Program-made: the position numbers and the translations under genes
NCBI RefSeq assembly: GCF_900323885.1
Contig: NZ_OOHJ01000022.1
Coordinates: forward strand, 1,798,001 to 1,862,000
Reading direction: 5' to 3'
Length of the DNA: 64,000 bases
Source: [Actinomadura] parvosata subsp. kistnae
GTDB lineage: Bacteria > Actinomycetota > Actinomycetes > Streptosporangiales > Streptosporangiaceae
The notes under the pieces: model-generated
What the model was told of the DNA's origin: nothing
The model's database searches: none
The model's input: only the letters and a program-made list of their open reading frames with translations
Part shown: one piece after another, positions 43,501 to 52,085 of the stretch
How the letters are laid out: each line of letters starts with the position of its first letter
Position numbering within the stretch: position 1 is the first letter of the stretch

Positions 43501-46500
43501 CTCGGTGCTGGGCGACTGGCCGCCCGCCTTGCTGCGGTCCGGCTGCCACACCTTGATCAGCCGGCCGACCGCGTCGTACTCCATGTCGGTGCGGCGGTTG
43601 TTGGTGTCGAGCTCGGCGACGGGCTCGCCCCACGCCGGCTCCAGGAACGTGCGATCGACGTGGCCGAGCTGGTTCGTCTCCTTGATCTCGGTCGCCAGCG
43701 CGCCCGTGGCCGGAGTGTAGGTGGTCACGGACTTGCCGCCGACCGTGTCGGTCTCGCTCGTCTCGCGGCCGTAGACGTCGTACGTGTGCGTGGTGTCGGT
43801 GATCGTCGTGCCGTCGGCGCTGACGACCTGCTGCACCGTGGTCACGTCGCCCTTGCTCGGCGCCTGACCGTACGCCTTGCCGTCGTACTGGACCTTCTCG
43901 TCGGAGATCACCTCTCCGGCGGCCAGCGTGGAGACGGACGCGGAGCAGGGCGCGGCCACCTTCTGGACGCGGCTGGTGTAGTCGAGCATCCAGCTCGTGT
44001 CGTTGCGGGCGTAGGTGTAGCGGGTGCACCGGTCGTCGTCGGTGCTGGCCAGGTCGCCCTTCTCCTCGACCTGGGTGAGCAGGCCCTTGGTGTCGTACGA
44101 GCGCTCCTCGCCGGTGCGCCGCCACTTGCCGCCGGGCAACGCGGTGCGGGTCGCCATGGACGCGGCCTCGACCACGTAGGCGGCCTTGGTGACGCCGCCC
44201 TGCGTGGACTCGGCGGTCTTGACCGACCACGGCGTCTCGACGGTGGCCTTCAGCAGGGCGCCGCCGTCGCCGTCGTACAGGATCTCCTCGCGCTCGAAGC
44301 CGGAGTACTGGTCGAGGTCGTCCACCTTGACGCCCTCGGTGTCCTCCACCTGGACGCTGCGCTTGGTGCCGTCGGCCTGCTTGTCGCCGTGCATGCCGCG
44401 GAAGTAGCGGAACTCCGTCAGCGTGCGCTTGGTGTCCTGCCCGTCGCCCTCGCGTACCCGGACCCGGCCGAACCCGCGGAAGTCCGACCACGTGCGGTGC
44501 TCGGGCTTGACGAGGATGTTGTCGGCGTAGCGCCAGGCGGCGCCGCCCAGGTACTCGTAGCTGGTGACGACGGCGGGCGAGGCCGCGACGCGGTCCACCT
44601 CGACCGTCTGCTCCACCACGTACTTGTGGAACCAGTCGGTGACCTCGCCCTCGTTGGGCGGGGCCCAGCGCTGCGGGAAGCACAGCTTGGTGTTCTTGTC
44701 GGCGGCGGGCAGCGCGCCGGCCTGGCACTCCGCGGCCTTGTAGTTGACCCGCAGCTCGCCGCCGGTGCCGTTGTCGACGGCCTGGACCCGCCACTTGACC
44801 AGCGGCGCCCGGCCCTCGGTCGCGTCCACCCGGTTGGGCAGCTGCACGCCCTTGAACGTGGTCTTCGGCAGCGTGATCGTGCCGCCCACGTGGCCGGTCT
44901 GCTGGATGGAGGCCAGCCACAGGGACGGGCTCAGCCCGTCACCGGTGGCGGGGAACTGGTGGGTCAGCGCCCACGAGTCCACCGCGTAGTACTGCCCGGA
45001 CGCGTTGAGCACCTGCGTGGTGACCTTGGTCAGCCGCTTGCGGGTGAAGAACGTCGGCGTGAGCCGGTCGGTGCACTTCACGCCGGAGTCGCAGATCTGG
45101 TCGAACGGGACGTCCGGCCAGTGGCTGGCGGTCTCCTTCTTCAGCTCGGCCGGCGCGCACGTGACCGTGCCGCTCGGCAGGCAGCGCTCGGCCACCTCGA
45201 AGCTCACCCGCGCCGCCGGGTTCTTGGTGAACAGCTCGGTGCTCAGGTAGCCGTAGTCGATGCGGTTGAGGTAGGCGTGCCGGTCGTACACCGTGCCCAG
45301 CTCGGGCTTGGAGTTGCGGCCGTAGTAGTTCTTCTCCTGCGTGTACCAGTAGGTGATCGCGTTGCCGTGGGTGTCCACGGCATAGTCGAGGTTCCACCGG
45401 TACGCCTGCTGGCACCAGGCGTTGGCCGGGGTGCTGTTGTAGCAGGGCTCGCCGCTGTTGTTGCCGAACACCGGCACCGTCTGCACCGACTTCGTCTCGG
45501 CCTTGCCGCTCACCCAGCCGGGCAGCCGGTTCAGGCCGAAGGTGTACTGGGTGCCGTCGGCGCTGGTGACCCGCCAGTACTCGCCGTTGTTGTCCCCGTT
45601 CGTGGCGCCGGTCAGCGCCTCGATCCTGGTGCCGTCGTCGCGCTTCGGCCGCCACTGCTTGGTCGTGGCGTCCTTGATCAGCTCGATCGACGAGCCGGCC
45701 AGCGACAGCACCGCGTTGTCCTGGTCCCAGCACAGGTCGCCGGTCTTCTTGCCGTCGATCATGCAGGACTTGTAGCGGCGCTCGATGTAGCCGCCGGGGC
45801 TGAGCTCGAAGCCCTCGCCCGCCCACGACGCCTGGTTGTTCGTGGCGGCGGTGCGGCCGTCCACGCTCTGCGAGGAGTAGTCGAGCGACAGCTCCGGCTC
45901 GTCGCCGCCCAGCGCGGGCGGCGTGCGCAGGTCGTAGTTCCAGGAGAAGTCGCCGGTCTGGGTGCCCACGCTCCAGTCGGACGAGGCCGCCAGCGAGGTG
46001 GCCGAGTGGTCACCGGACTGGCCCGAGGGGGCCGCGGCCAGCGCGTACACGGCGCCGGTCTCGACCGCGGCGGTCAGCGTGCCCGCCTTGGGGTCGTTCG
46101 TGCTCTTGACCGGCTCCGGCTGCGGGCAGCTCGCCGTCGCGGTGGCCGACTTGAGCGCGCACTCCTGCAGCTTGACCATGCCGAGGCGGGCGCCGTAGTC
46201 GCCGCCGTAGGCGTAGCGGAAGCCGGAGTAGTCGATCTTCAGCTCGGTCTTCCTGCCGCCCGCCTTGGCGGCCACCGCCACGCCCTGGCCCGGCGACACC
46301 CGCATCGCCAGGCCGAGCCGGTCGGTGTCGAGCAGCTCCACCGACACCGGGTCGCTGCTCTCATCGGCCGCCACCCGCACCGGGAACCCGGCCACGGACT
46401 TGGACTTGGCCAGCTCCGCCTTCTGCGGCTTCGGCCAGGTCACACTCGGCGGCGCCTTCCACGCCTGCTTCTGCACCGGGTCGGCCGACGGCGGCTGCAC

Positions 46501-46758
46501 CGGCACGCTCGTGCCCTTGACCGGGGTCTCCTTCTGCACCGCCGGGGCCGAGCGGGGCTCGGCCGCCGCGGGCACGGCGTTGACCAGGGGGAGCACGAGG
46601 ACCATCGAGAGGGTGGCCGCGAGGCGGCGCGGCCAGGGGGACTCGGGCCTGACCTCCTCCCGGAAGCGGTTCCAGGAGGAGTCAGGAAGGTCGGGTTCGG
46701 GGTCGTGAGTGCGGATCCAACGGGATTCGGGCAGGTCTAACTCATCCTGCGGGTCCAT
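40525..46758 (-). CDS. RHS/YD-repeat surface protein with variable C-terminal tail
   Basis: A 2077-residue secreted protein. A signal peptide follows a 40-residue charged lead (hydrophobic core SMVLVLPLVNAVPAAA). The N-terminal half holds SpvB-like sequence (WNYDLRTPPALGGDEPELSLDYSSQSVDG, about 250-290), then long arrays of YD repeats (about 1000-1700). The RHS core LVHLGAREYDPKLGRFLSVDP ends with DPDG near residue 1814. The remaining 263 residues are a Lys/Arg/Ala-rich helix, a Pro/Arg linker and an acidic end; no known toxin fold was recognised. GGGAGAGGT precedes the ATG. It follows the LamG gene by 31 bp. Confidence 0.92.
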   Translation of the reverse strand: MDPQDELDLPESRWIRTHDPEPDLPDSSWNRFREEVRPESPWPRRLAATLSMVLVLPLVNAVPAAAEPRSAPAVQKETPVKGTSVPVQPPSADPVQKQAWKAPPSVTWPKPQKAELAKSKSVAGFPVRVAADESSDPVSVELLDTDRLGLAMRVSPGQGVAVAAKAGGRKTELKIDYSGFRYAYGGDYGARLGMVKLQECALKSATATASCPQPEPVKSTNDPKAGTLTAAVETGAVYALAAAPSGQSGDHSATSLAASSDWSVGTQTGDFSWNYDLRTPPALGGDEPELSLDYSSQSVDGRTAATNNQASWAGEGFELSPGGYIERRYKSCMIDGKKTGDLCWDQDNAVLSLAGSSIELIKDATTKQWRPKRDDGTRIEALTGATNGDNNGEYWRVTSADGTQYTFGLNRLPGWVSGKAETKSVQTVPVFGNNSGEPCYNSTPANAWCQQAYRWNLDYAVDTHGNAITYWYTQEKNYYGRNSKPELGTVYDRHAYLNRIDYGYLSTELFTKNPAARVSFEVAERCLPSGTVTCAPAELKKETASHWPDVPFDQICDSGVKCTDRLTPTFFTRKRLTKVTTQVLNASGQYYAVDSWALTHQFPATGDGLSPSLWLASIQQTGHVGGTITLPKTTFKGVQLPNRVDATEGRAPLVKWRVQAVDNGTGGELRVNYKAAECQAGALPAADKNTKLCFPQRWAPPNEGEVTDWFHKYVVEQTVEVDRVAASPAVVTSYEYLGGAAWRYADNILVKPEHRTWSDFRGFGRVRVREGDGQDTKRTLTEFRYFRGMHGDKQADGTKRSVQVEDTEGVKVDDLDQYSGFEREEILYDGDGGALLKATVETPWSVKTAESTQGGVTKAAYVVEAASMATRTALPGGKWRRTGEERSYDTKGLLTQVEEKGDLASTDDDRCTRYTYARNDTSWMLDYTSRVQKVAAPCSASVSTLAAGEVISDEKVQYDGKAYGQAPSKGDVTTVQQVVSADGTTITDTTHTYDVYGRETSETDTVGGKSVTTYTPATGALATEIKETNQLGHVDRTFLEPAWGEPVAELDTNNRRTDMEYDAVGRLIKVWQPDRSKAGGQSPSTEYSYTMRADGPSVVTTRTLRADGGYTESHELYDGLMRERQTQEPAPKDDQTQDPALRDGRTITDTFYNSQGEEYKQNTGYFATGAPSTDLLAVADADVPNQVVSTFDGVGDVNAQVLKAKGVEKYRVTAKDEGDRVHVTPPPGGTATTRIGDAEDRLIELRQYKGATPTGEYESTKYTYDAAGRLSTVTDSAGNVWRHHYDFRGREIKTEDPDKGVTTMTYNDADEIVTTTDSRGRTLWYGYDTLGRKTEMREGSATGPLLAEWKYDALAKGHMNASIRYVDGQAYKAEINNIDVDYRPLRETVTIPEREGKLAGSYQLNTRYTVDGQVQSVSFPGVGGLAEEQVVYTYDELNQPTKVTGLSAYVSATRYSKLGETLQYELGDNGKKTWLTYTHDESTRRLTSMRLDREGTSKTDMDVNYTYDAIGNITKIADKASQDTQCFTYDHLRRLTSAWTATDDCASGTPQSDKIGGVAPYAVSYAYDSTGNRIKETKHAFGSAGQTVRDYTYPEPGGKQPHALQSVGQDLFEYDAAGNTTRRKVGTSDQTLVWDAEGNLESVTEAGKTTSFVYDAEGDRLIRKTPTDATLYIDDMELRLDYAKDTVEQTRYYTINDEPIAVRTPDNQVFFLASDHQGTAQAAVNAGTGDLAVRRTTPFGEDRGSPPPWWPGQRGFVGGTKDATTGLVHLGAREYDPKLGRFLSVDPIIDDVDPQQLNAYAYANNSPVAMSDPDGQWVWVVVAIGVRVGARYLAKKAAQRAARQAAIRRAREIARKKALEEAKKRAREEAKKRAREAAKKRAAAEAKRKRLAAARKRAREAADRAREAAAKRRAAAAARREAAKKARQAAAAKKRVLNRQRYNRRNGHLPRGIQQARSRPASRPTSHRSVQRQSPPKATRQPARPRPSQVYRNDGSVQPTQSYTVYGNGRMYPQGRPPSNLPRGGGSGQAEKQIFKPEKIEMEVNTKRGAVAHLGMRGGKLGDDIADFFDTLLGGLG

Positions 46759-46789
46759 CTACCTCTCCCAGCGGAGTGCGGAACGGGAT

Positions 46790-49700
46790 TTACTGGGCAG
46801 CTAGCTGGGCGATCTGCTCGGCGCTCAGCACGCCGTCGTACGTGCGGACGTCATCCACGGTCCCCGGCCAGTAGCCGGTGAAGACGCCCGCGGCCTTCGT
46901 CCGGCCCAGTTGCAGCGGGCCGGTCGCGTTCCAGGTGCTCAGGTGGGGTGTGACGGTGGTGGCCGACAGCCGGCCGTTGATGTAGACGCGCAGCTCGCCG
47001 GCCAGCGCGTCGTACACGCCGGCGACGTGCGTCCACTCCAGCGGGTTCGGGATGGCGTCGGAGCGGGTCCGTACGAGGGCGGCGGTGTCGGTGTCGGCGG
47101 CGGACATGCCGAGCGTCCACCTGCCCTGCTCCTTGTCGAAGCCGAGCTGGAACCCGGCGGCCCGCCCGCCGGGCTGCGCCACCGCCGCGGTGTCACGGGC
47201 AGGCAGGTAGTCGAGCTGCGTCCAGGCGGCCACGGTGAAGCCGGACCTGGTGTTGACGGCGGGGCCGCTCGTCTGGGCGAAGCCGTTCACGCCGTCCAGC
47301 GCGAGCGCCCCGTCCAGCCAGCCGGGCGTCCAGGAGGCGGCTCCGGAGAGCGTCGCGGCGCTCGACCGGCCCGAGGAGTCGGCCGCCGACGTGCCGGACT
47401 CCTCGTCCAGCGTCCAGTGGCCCACCAGCGTGGCAGCGCTGTTGACCAGATCGGCGACCTCGTCGGCGAACATCGCGCGGCCGTAGGCGCGCACCTCGTC
47501 GACGTCCCCGGTCCAGGGGTCCGAAGCCGCCCCGCCGGCCTTTCCGCGGCCGATCGTCAGGGGGCCTGTGGCGTTCCATGGTGCGGTGACGGTGGCGGTG
47601 CCCTCCTGCCTGCCGTTCACGTAGAGCGTGATCTGGCGGGTCGCCGAGTCGTAGACGCCGGCCAGGTGGGTCCACTCGTTCAGGCGCGGCGCGGCGGCCG
47701 ACAGGGCGCGCACGACGGGCGCGCCGTCGGTGTCCGAGCCGGTCAGGCTCAGCGCCCACCGGTCGTCGGCCTTCGAGTACTGCAGGGCGAACGCGCCCGT
47801 CCTGCCGCCCTCCTGGGTGACGGCGGTGGCCGAGGCGGCGTTGCCGGTCAGGCGGGCCCAGGCGGTGACGGTGAAGTTGCGGCTGGTGTCGATGACGGGG
47901 CCGCCGGTCTGGGCGTAGGAGCCGGCCAGCTTGAGCGCGGAGCCGGTCTTGCCCGTCGTCCACGTGGCACCGCTGAGCGTGGCCGGGTGCGCGCCGGCGG
48001 CGTCGGCGGCCGTGGTGCCCTGGCCCTCGTCCATCGGCCAGTGGCCGCTGGCGGGCTTGCCCGAGTTGACGTTGAAGACGTAGGTCCTGATCGGGCCGAG
48101 CTGGCCCGCGCGGTCCTTGCTGCGCACGGACAGCACGTTCGGGCCGTCGTGGCGCGGGGTCAGCGCGATCGTGGCCGTGCCGTCCTGGCCGGGGGCGACC
48201 TCCGTCTTCGGCGTGGAGTCCAGGCCCCACAGGTACGCGGCCACGTCGGTGACGCCGTTCGGGCCGAAGGAGAACGTGCCGGGCAGGCCGACGCCGTCGC
48301 TCCAGCCGTTCTCGGTGAACTGCGGCGAGGAGACCTCCGGCTCCCTGCCGGGCGCGGTGGCGTCCACGGTGGCCTCGCACCAGGGGCTCCACGCGCTGGT
48401 GGCCTTGCCGTCCTCGGCCCGGACCCGCCAGCGGATCAGCGCGCCGTCGGCGTACAGGGTCTGCGGGATCGTGGCGGAGAAGGCGGTGCCGGTGGAGCCG
48501 AGCGGGGTGACGTACTCGCCGGTCTTGACGCCCGCGGCGTTGTACCACTCGAAGCGGCCCTTGACCGAGTTGTCGGTGTCCTTCAGCTTGGCCCACAGCT
48601 TGGGCGTGGCCGAGCTGATGATCGGGCGACCGTCACCGGAGACGCACGGGCCGCCCGGGTCCGACCACACGTCGGCGGCCACCGGGGTGGACGGCACCGA
48701 GTTGTACTCGATGACCAAGCTCGGGTTGTTCTTGAACTTCTTCCACGCGTAGACGTCGGTCTCGCTGGTGGCTCTCAGGCCGATGGTGACGTTGGCCCAG
48801 CTCTTGGCGGCGGCGTTGACGACCTGCGGCGTGACGTCGAACTCGACGCCGCCGGGCAGGCAGCTCGCGCCCCAGCCCTTGGCCACGTTCTTGGTGTCGA
48901 GCAGCGTCACCCAGGAGGGCTGGTTGTTCCAGGTGGTGGACTTGCTGATGGAGTTGGTGGCCCACGCCTCCACCTTGCGGGCGCTGCACGAGTACGACCA
49001 CGTCTCGTACGTGCGCAGCGTCGCCTTGATGATCTGCTTGCCGTGGATGGTGGAGCCGGTGTTCATCTGGAAGAACGAGCGGTTCTTCTGAGACTCGACG
49101 TGGCCGACCCGGGCGACGTCGCTGGAGTTGAGGTAGTTGGAGTTGGGCCAGTTGCTCCAGACGGCGGTCCACGCGTTGCGGGCGGCCGAGAAGTACGGGT
49201 CGAGGTAGACGGGGAACTCGGTCTTCGCGTCCGTCAGCATCTTCCTGTCGGGCTTGAGCCGCAGCTGCCTGCCCTTGAGCTGCACGCCCATGGTGGCCTC
49301 GCGGGCCTCGGGCGAGCGGCCCTCCTTGAGCGCCTTCGGGCTCGTGATGCCCTCGGAGTCCCACATCTTCGGGGTGGGGGCGACGAACAGCGTGCCGCCG
49401 TTGTCGTCGGTGGCCTCCAGGTTGCCCGCCTGGTCGGCCTCCAGCTTCACGCCCTCGGCCGAGAGCGGGTAGGTCAGCTCGGTCAGGCTCGCGGCGGCGG
49501 CCCGCGACTTGACGACGAGCAGGTGCGAGAAGCCGTCCACGTCGGCGGTGACCTGGAGGTCCACGCCGGGCATGACCTCGGCGTACGTGGCGGTGTCGCC
49601 GCTCAGCGTGGGCTTGGGCAGCGGGCCGGTCCAGCCGAGCTCCATCGACTTGCCGCCGCGCGAGAGCCGGGCCAGCGGGGCGTCGCCGCCGCCGGAGAAC

Positions 49701-50047
49701 GCGAGCCCGACCGCGGCGGCCACCGGCTCCACCGCGCCGTCGGGGCGCAGGCGCAGCGTGGTGTCCACGGGGACCCACCGGCCTTCCTTGCGCACCCGGA
49801 TGGGCCGGACGTTCAGCTCCATCTTGAGGGTGCCGTCGGGCTGCGCGAAGACCGTGCGGGTCTCGCTGCGCATCGACTCCACCTCGACCGGTTGCCCGGC
49901 GTGACGGGCGGCGGCGACCGCGGCCCGCTCGCTTTCCGGCTGGGCGGCCGCGGGCCGCTCCGGTTCGTCCTGGGCTGCCACTGGTTGTGGGGCCGTCAAA
50001 GCTGTGATAGATAACGCCGCCGCGACCAGTCCTTGCACTACCCGCAT
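46790..50047 (-). CDS. secreted LamG/DNRLRE-domain protein, partner of RHS protein
   Basis: A 1085-residue exported protein. After a signal peptide (MRVVQGLVAAALSITALTA) come an N-terminal beta-rich region, a DNRLRE-type domain (about 280-450; SNYLNSSDVARVGH, STTWNNQPSW), a fibronectin-like stretch, and two LamG concanavalin-like domains (about 670-865 and 875-1080; VTAWARLTG ... GVYDSATRQITLYVNG, then GVYDALAGELRVYING). ATG 50047 has GGGCGAGG upstream; an ATG 15 bases earlier is possible. LamG proteins next to RHS giants are a common actinobacterial pair, probably both at the cell surface. Confidence 0.88.
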   Translation of the reverse strand: MRVVQGLVAAALSITALTAPQPVAAQDEPERPAAAQPESERAAVAAARHAGQPVEVESMRSETRTVFAQPDGTLKMELNVRPIRVRKEGRWVPVDTTLRLRPDGAVEPVAAAVGLAFSGGGDAPLARLSRGGKSMELGWTGPLPKPTLSGDTATYAEVMPGVDLQVTADVDGFSHLLVVKSRAAAASLTELTYPLSAEGVKLEADQAGNLEATDDNGGTLFVAPTPKMWDSEGITSPKALKEGRSPEAREATMGVQLKGRQLRLKPDRKMLTDAKTEFPVYLDPYFSAARNAWTAVWSNWPNSNYLNSSDVARVGHVESQKNRSFFQMNTGSTIHGKQIIKATLRTYETWSYSCSARKVEAWATNSISKSTTWNNQPSWVTLLDTKNVAKGWGASCLPGGVEFDVTPQVVNAAAKSWANVTIGLRATSETDVYAWKKFKNNPSLVIEYNSVPSTPVAADVWSDPGGPCVSGDGRPIISSATPKLWAKLKDTDNSVKGRFEWYNAAGVKTGEYVTPLGSTGTAFSATIPQTLYADGALIRWRVRAEDGKATSAWSPWCEATVDATAPGREPEVSSPQFTENGWSDGVGLPGTFSFGPNGVTDVAAYLWGLDSTPKTEVAPGQDGTATIALTPRHDGPNVLSVRSKDRAGQLGPIRTYVFNVNSGKPASGHWPMDEGQGTTAADAAGAHPATLSGATWTTGKTGSALKLAGSYAQTGGPVIDTSRNFTVTAWARLTGNAASATAVTQEGGRTGAFALQYSKADDRWALSLTGSDTDGAPVVRALSAAAPRLNEWTHLAGVYDSATRQITLYVNGRQEGTATVTAPWNATGPLTIGRGKAGGAASDPWTGDVDEVRAYGRAMFADEVADLVNSAATLVGHWTLDEESGTSAADSSGRSSAATLSGAASWTPGWLDGALALDGVNGFAQTSGPAVNTRSGFTVAAWTQLDYLPARDTAAVAQPGGRAAGFQLGFDKEQGRWTLGMSAADTDTAALVRTRSDAIPNPLEWTHVAGVYDALAGELRVYINGRLSATTVTPHLSTWNATGPLQLGRTKAAGVFTGYWPGTVDDVRTYDGVLSAEQIAQLAAQ

Positions 50048-50220
50048 ACGTGCCTCGCCCATGCCGAGCAGGGATTACGCTCGGGACGGAGGCCGCCCGG
50101 CGCGTCTCCACGATCTTCGATTGACGATCGGATTCTCACCTCCGCCCCGGCACGCGTCCATAGTTCTGGTCATTCTGCTCAAAGATTTCTTCATGACCGC
50201 ACTATGAGCGGAAGTTTCCG

Positions 50221-50925
50221 TCAGACCTCGGTCGGCAGCGGCCAGGCGGCCGGATTGACCCGCTTGACGATCTCGTTCAGCACGATCCGCACGTACGGCT
50301 CGCCCACCCACAGGTGCTTGGCGCCCTCGACCCCGATGACCTCCGCCTGCGGCACCCTGGCGAAGCGGGCCCGGGCCTCCTCAGGGCGCAGGTAGTCGTC
50401 GAACTCCGGCACCAGCACCGTCAGCGGCCGGCCGAACTCCGCCCAGGCGTCGAGGTCGGCGTCGGTGGCCCTGTGCAGCGGCGGCGACAGCAGGATCGCG
50501 CCCTCCACCAGCGGGTCGTGCGCCCACTTCAGCGTCAGCTCGGTGCCGAACGACCAGCCGACCACCCACACGCGGGGCAGGTCGTGGTACTCGGCGTACT
50601 CCAGCGCGGCGGCCACGTCGTACCGCTCGCCCTCGCCGCCGTCGAACGCCCCCTGCGAGGTGCCGCGCTCGGAGGAGGTGCCGCGGGTGTTGAAGCGCAG
50701 CACGGCCAGGTCGGCCAGCGCGGGCAGCCGGTTGGCGGCCTTCTTGTAGACGTGGCTGTCCATGAACCCGCCGTGGGTGGGCAGCGGGTGCAGCGTCACC
50801 AGCGTCGCGACGGGGGGCCGGTCGGCGGGCTGGGCCAGCTCGCCGACCAGGGTCAGGCCGTCGGCCGTGTGCAGCTCGATCGGCTCCCGCTGGGCGGGCA
50901 GCACCGTGGCCGCGCGAATCTCCAC
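50221..50925 (-). CDS. alpha/beta hydrolase
   Basis: A 234-residue serine hydrolase of the dienelactone-hydrolase/CocE-like group. The early HPLPTHGGFMDSHVYKKAA segment carries the oxyanion region, the nucleophile elbow is GWSFGT, the acid is in PEFDDYLRPEE, and the His is in EGAKHLWVGEPY. Substrate unknown. It sits 10 bp before the zinc-ribbon gene on the same strand and may be its partner in transcription. Confidence 0.88.
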   Translation of the reverse strand: MEIRAATVLPAQREPIELHTADGLTLVGELAQPADRPPVATLVTLHPLPTHGGFMDSHVYKKAANRLPALADLAVLRFNTRGTSSERGTSQGAFDGGEGERYDVAAALEYAEYHDLPRVWVVGWSFGTELTLKWAHDPLVEGAILLSPPLHRATDADLDAWAEFGRPLTVLVPEFDDYLRPEEARARFARVPQAEVIGVEGAKHLWVGEPYVRIVLNEIVKRVNPAAWPLPTEV

Positions 50926-50937
50926 CGATAGGTCCCT

Positions 50938-51228
50938 TCAGTAGCGGGTGCGGCCCGGGCCGCGGTCGAGTCTCTTACGCCAGCAGGTCTGGTGCCAGTG
51001 GCGGCGCTCCTCGTCGCCCCCCGGCCAGTTCGGCCAGGCCACGAGGTGCGGCTGCCCGCTGCGGATCTCCTGGTCGCAGCCGGGGCACCGGTAGTTCTTC
51101 GTGGAGGAGGCGCCGGTGAGCATGCGCACCTTCCACTCCCCGTCGGGCCACTCCTCCACCTTGTCGAGGCCGGTCGGGAAGCCGAAAGGGCGGGAGGACT
51201 CCCTCCGGCGGGCGCGGCGAGGGCTCAT
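50938..51228 (-). CDS. small zinc-ribbon protein
   Basis: A 96-residue basic protein. It begins MSPRRARRRESSRP and has one treble-clef-like metal site, CPGCDQEI ... HWHQTCW. Homologues next to nucS in Streptomyces are, from memory, auto-labelled ATP/GTP-binding protein, which the sequence does not support. The ATG at 51228 starts the conserved part; the frame is open 26 codons upstream. It is divergent from nucS. Confidence 0.7.
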   Translation of the reverse strand: MSPRRARRRESSRPFGFPTGLDKVEEWPDGEWKVRMLTGASSTKNYRCPGCDQEIRSGQPHLVAWPNWPGGDEERRHWHQTCWRKRLDRGPGRTRY

Positions 51229-51320
51229 CGGCGACAGAGCCCGCTCATGCCCGTACCTGCCACACTCACCCTTGGGAACGCCATGCGTCCAGTTTTCCAG
51301 AGGCACTAAGGTGGACGGTC

Positions 51321-51983
51321 ATGCGGCTGGTCATCGCGCGATGCAGCGTGGATTACGTTGGACGGCTCACGGCTCACCTGCCGATGGCGCCGAGGCTCGT
51401 CCTGATCAAGGCGGACGGCAGCGTGAGCATTCACGCCGACGACCGCGCCTTCAAGCCGCTCAACTGGATGAATCCGCCGTGCAAGCTCAAGGAGGACGGC
51501 GAGACCTGGACGGTCACCCACGGCAAGACCGGCGAGAAGCTGGTCCTGACCATGGCGGAGATCCTCCACGACTCCAGTCACGAGCTGGGGGTCGACCCCG
51601 GGCTGATCAAGGACGGCGTGGAGGCCCACCTCCAGGAGCTGCTCGCCGAGCACATCACGACGCTGGGCGAGGGCTACTCGCTGATCCGGCGCGAGTACAT
51701 GACGGCGATCGGCCCCGTCGACATCCTGTGCCGCGACTCCAAGGGCGCGACGGTGGCGGTGGAGATCAAGCGGCGCGGTGAGATCGACGGCGTCGAGCAG
51801 CTCACGCGTTACCTGGAGCTGCTCAACCGCGACCCGCTGCTGTCGCCCGTGCGCGGCGTCTTCGCCGCTCAGGAGATCAAGCCGCAGGCCCGGGTGCTGG
51901 CCACCGACCGCGGCATCGACTGCGTGACGCTCGACTACGACGCCCTGCGCGGCATCGAGCCGGAGAACCCCACCCTCTTCTAG
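51321..51983 (+). CDS. nucS: mismatch-specific endonuclease NucS
   Basis: A 220-residue EndoMS/NucS nuclease that makes double-strand cuts at mismatches and replaces MutS/MutL in actinobacteria. The N-terminal DNA-binding domain ends near residue 110. The catalytic PD-(D/E)XK site is D134, E148 and K150 in VDILCRDSKGATVAVEIK. The C-terminus NPTLF fits the known contact with the beta sliding clamp. ATG 51321 gives the family-standard MRLVIARCSVDY. Confidence 0.95.
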   Translation: MRLVIARCSVDYVGRLTAHLPMAPRLVLIKADGSVSIHADDRAFKPLNWMNPPCKLKEDGETWTVTHGKTGEKLVLTMAEILHDSSHELGVDPGLIKDGVEAHLQELLAEHITTLGEGYSLIRREYMTAIGPVDILCRDSKGATVAVEIKRRGEIDGVEQLTRYLELLNRDPLLSPVRGVFAAQEIKPQARVLATDRGIDCVTLDYDALRGIEPENPTLF

Positions 51984-52006
51984 CCGCCTCCCCTGGGCGA
52001 GGCGGC
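51983..52006 (+). terminator. terminator of nucS
   Basis: Perfect 8-bp arms GCCGCCTC / GAGGCGGC with an 8-base loop, starting at the stop codon and followed by CCTTTC. Confidence 0.6.
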
Positions 52007-52028
52007 CCTTTCACGCTCCCACATTCCT

Positions 52029-52075
52029 ATATTGACAGGTCGCTGCTGGACGTTTTACGTTCGACCTATCAATAT
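52029..52075. promoter_or_regulatory. long inverted repeat at the carotenoid oxygenase promoter
   Basis: Arms ATATTGACAGGTCG (52029-52042) and CGACCTATCAATAT (52062-52075) are complementary at 13 of 14 bases, separated by 19 bases. A TTGACA -35-like box lies inside the left arm and the right arm is 10 bp before the start codon. Confidence 0.75.
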
Positions 52076-52085
52076 TGGAGGATCG

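Noticed and set aside
40858..46740. A 1960-codon open frame on the plus strand opposite the RHS gene
   Set aside because: It is the antisense shadow of the RHS reading frame, made possible by high GC at third positions. Its product is low-complexity Val/Ala/Arg/Leu sequence without domains.
46910..50014. A 1034-codon open frame opposite the LamG gene
   Set aside because: Same shadow effect; the LamG frame has clear domains and a signal peptide, this one has none.
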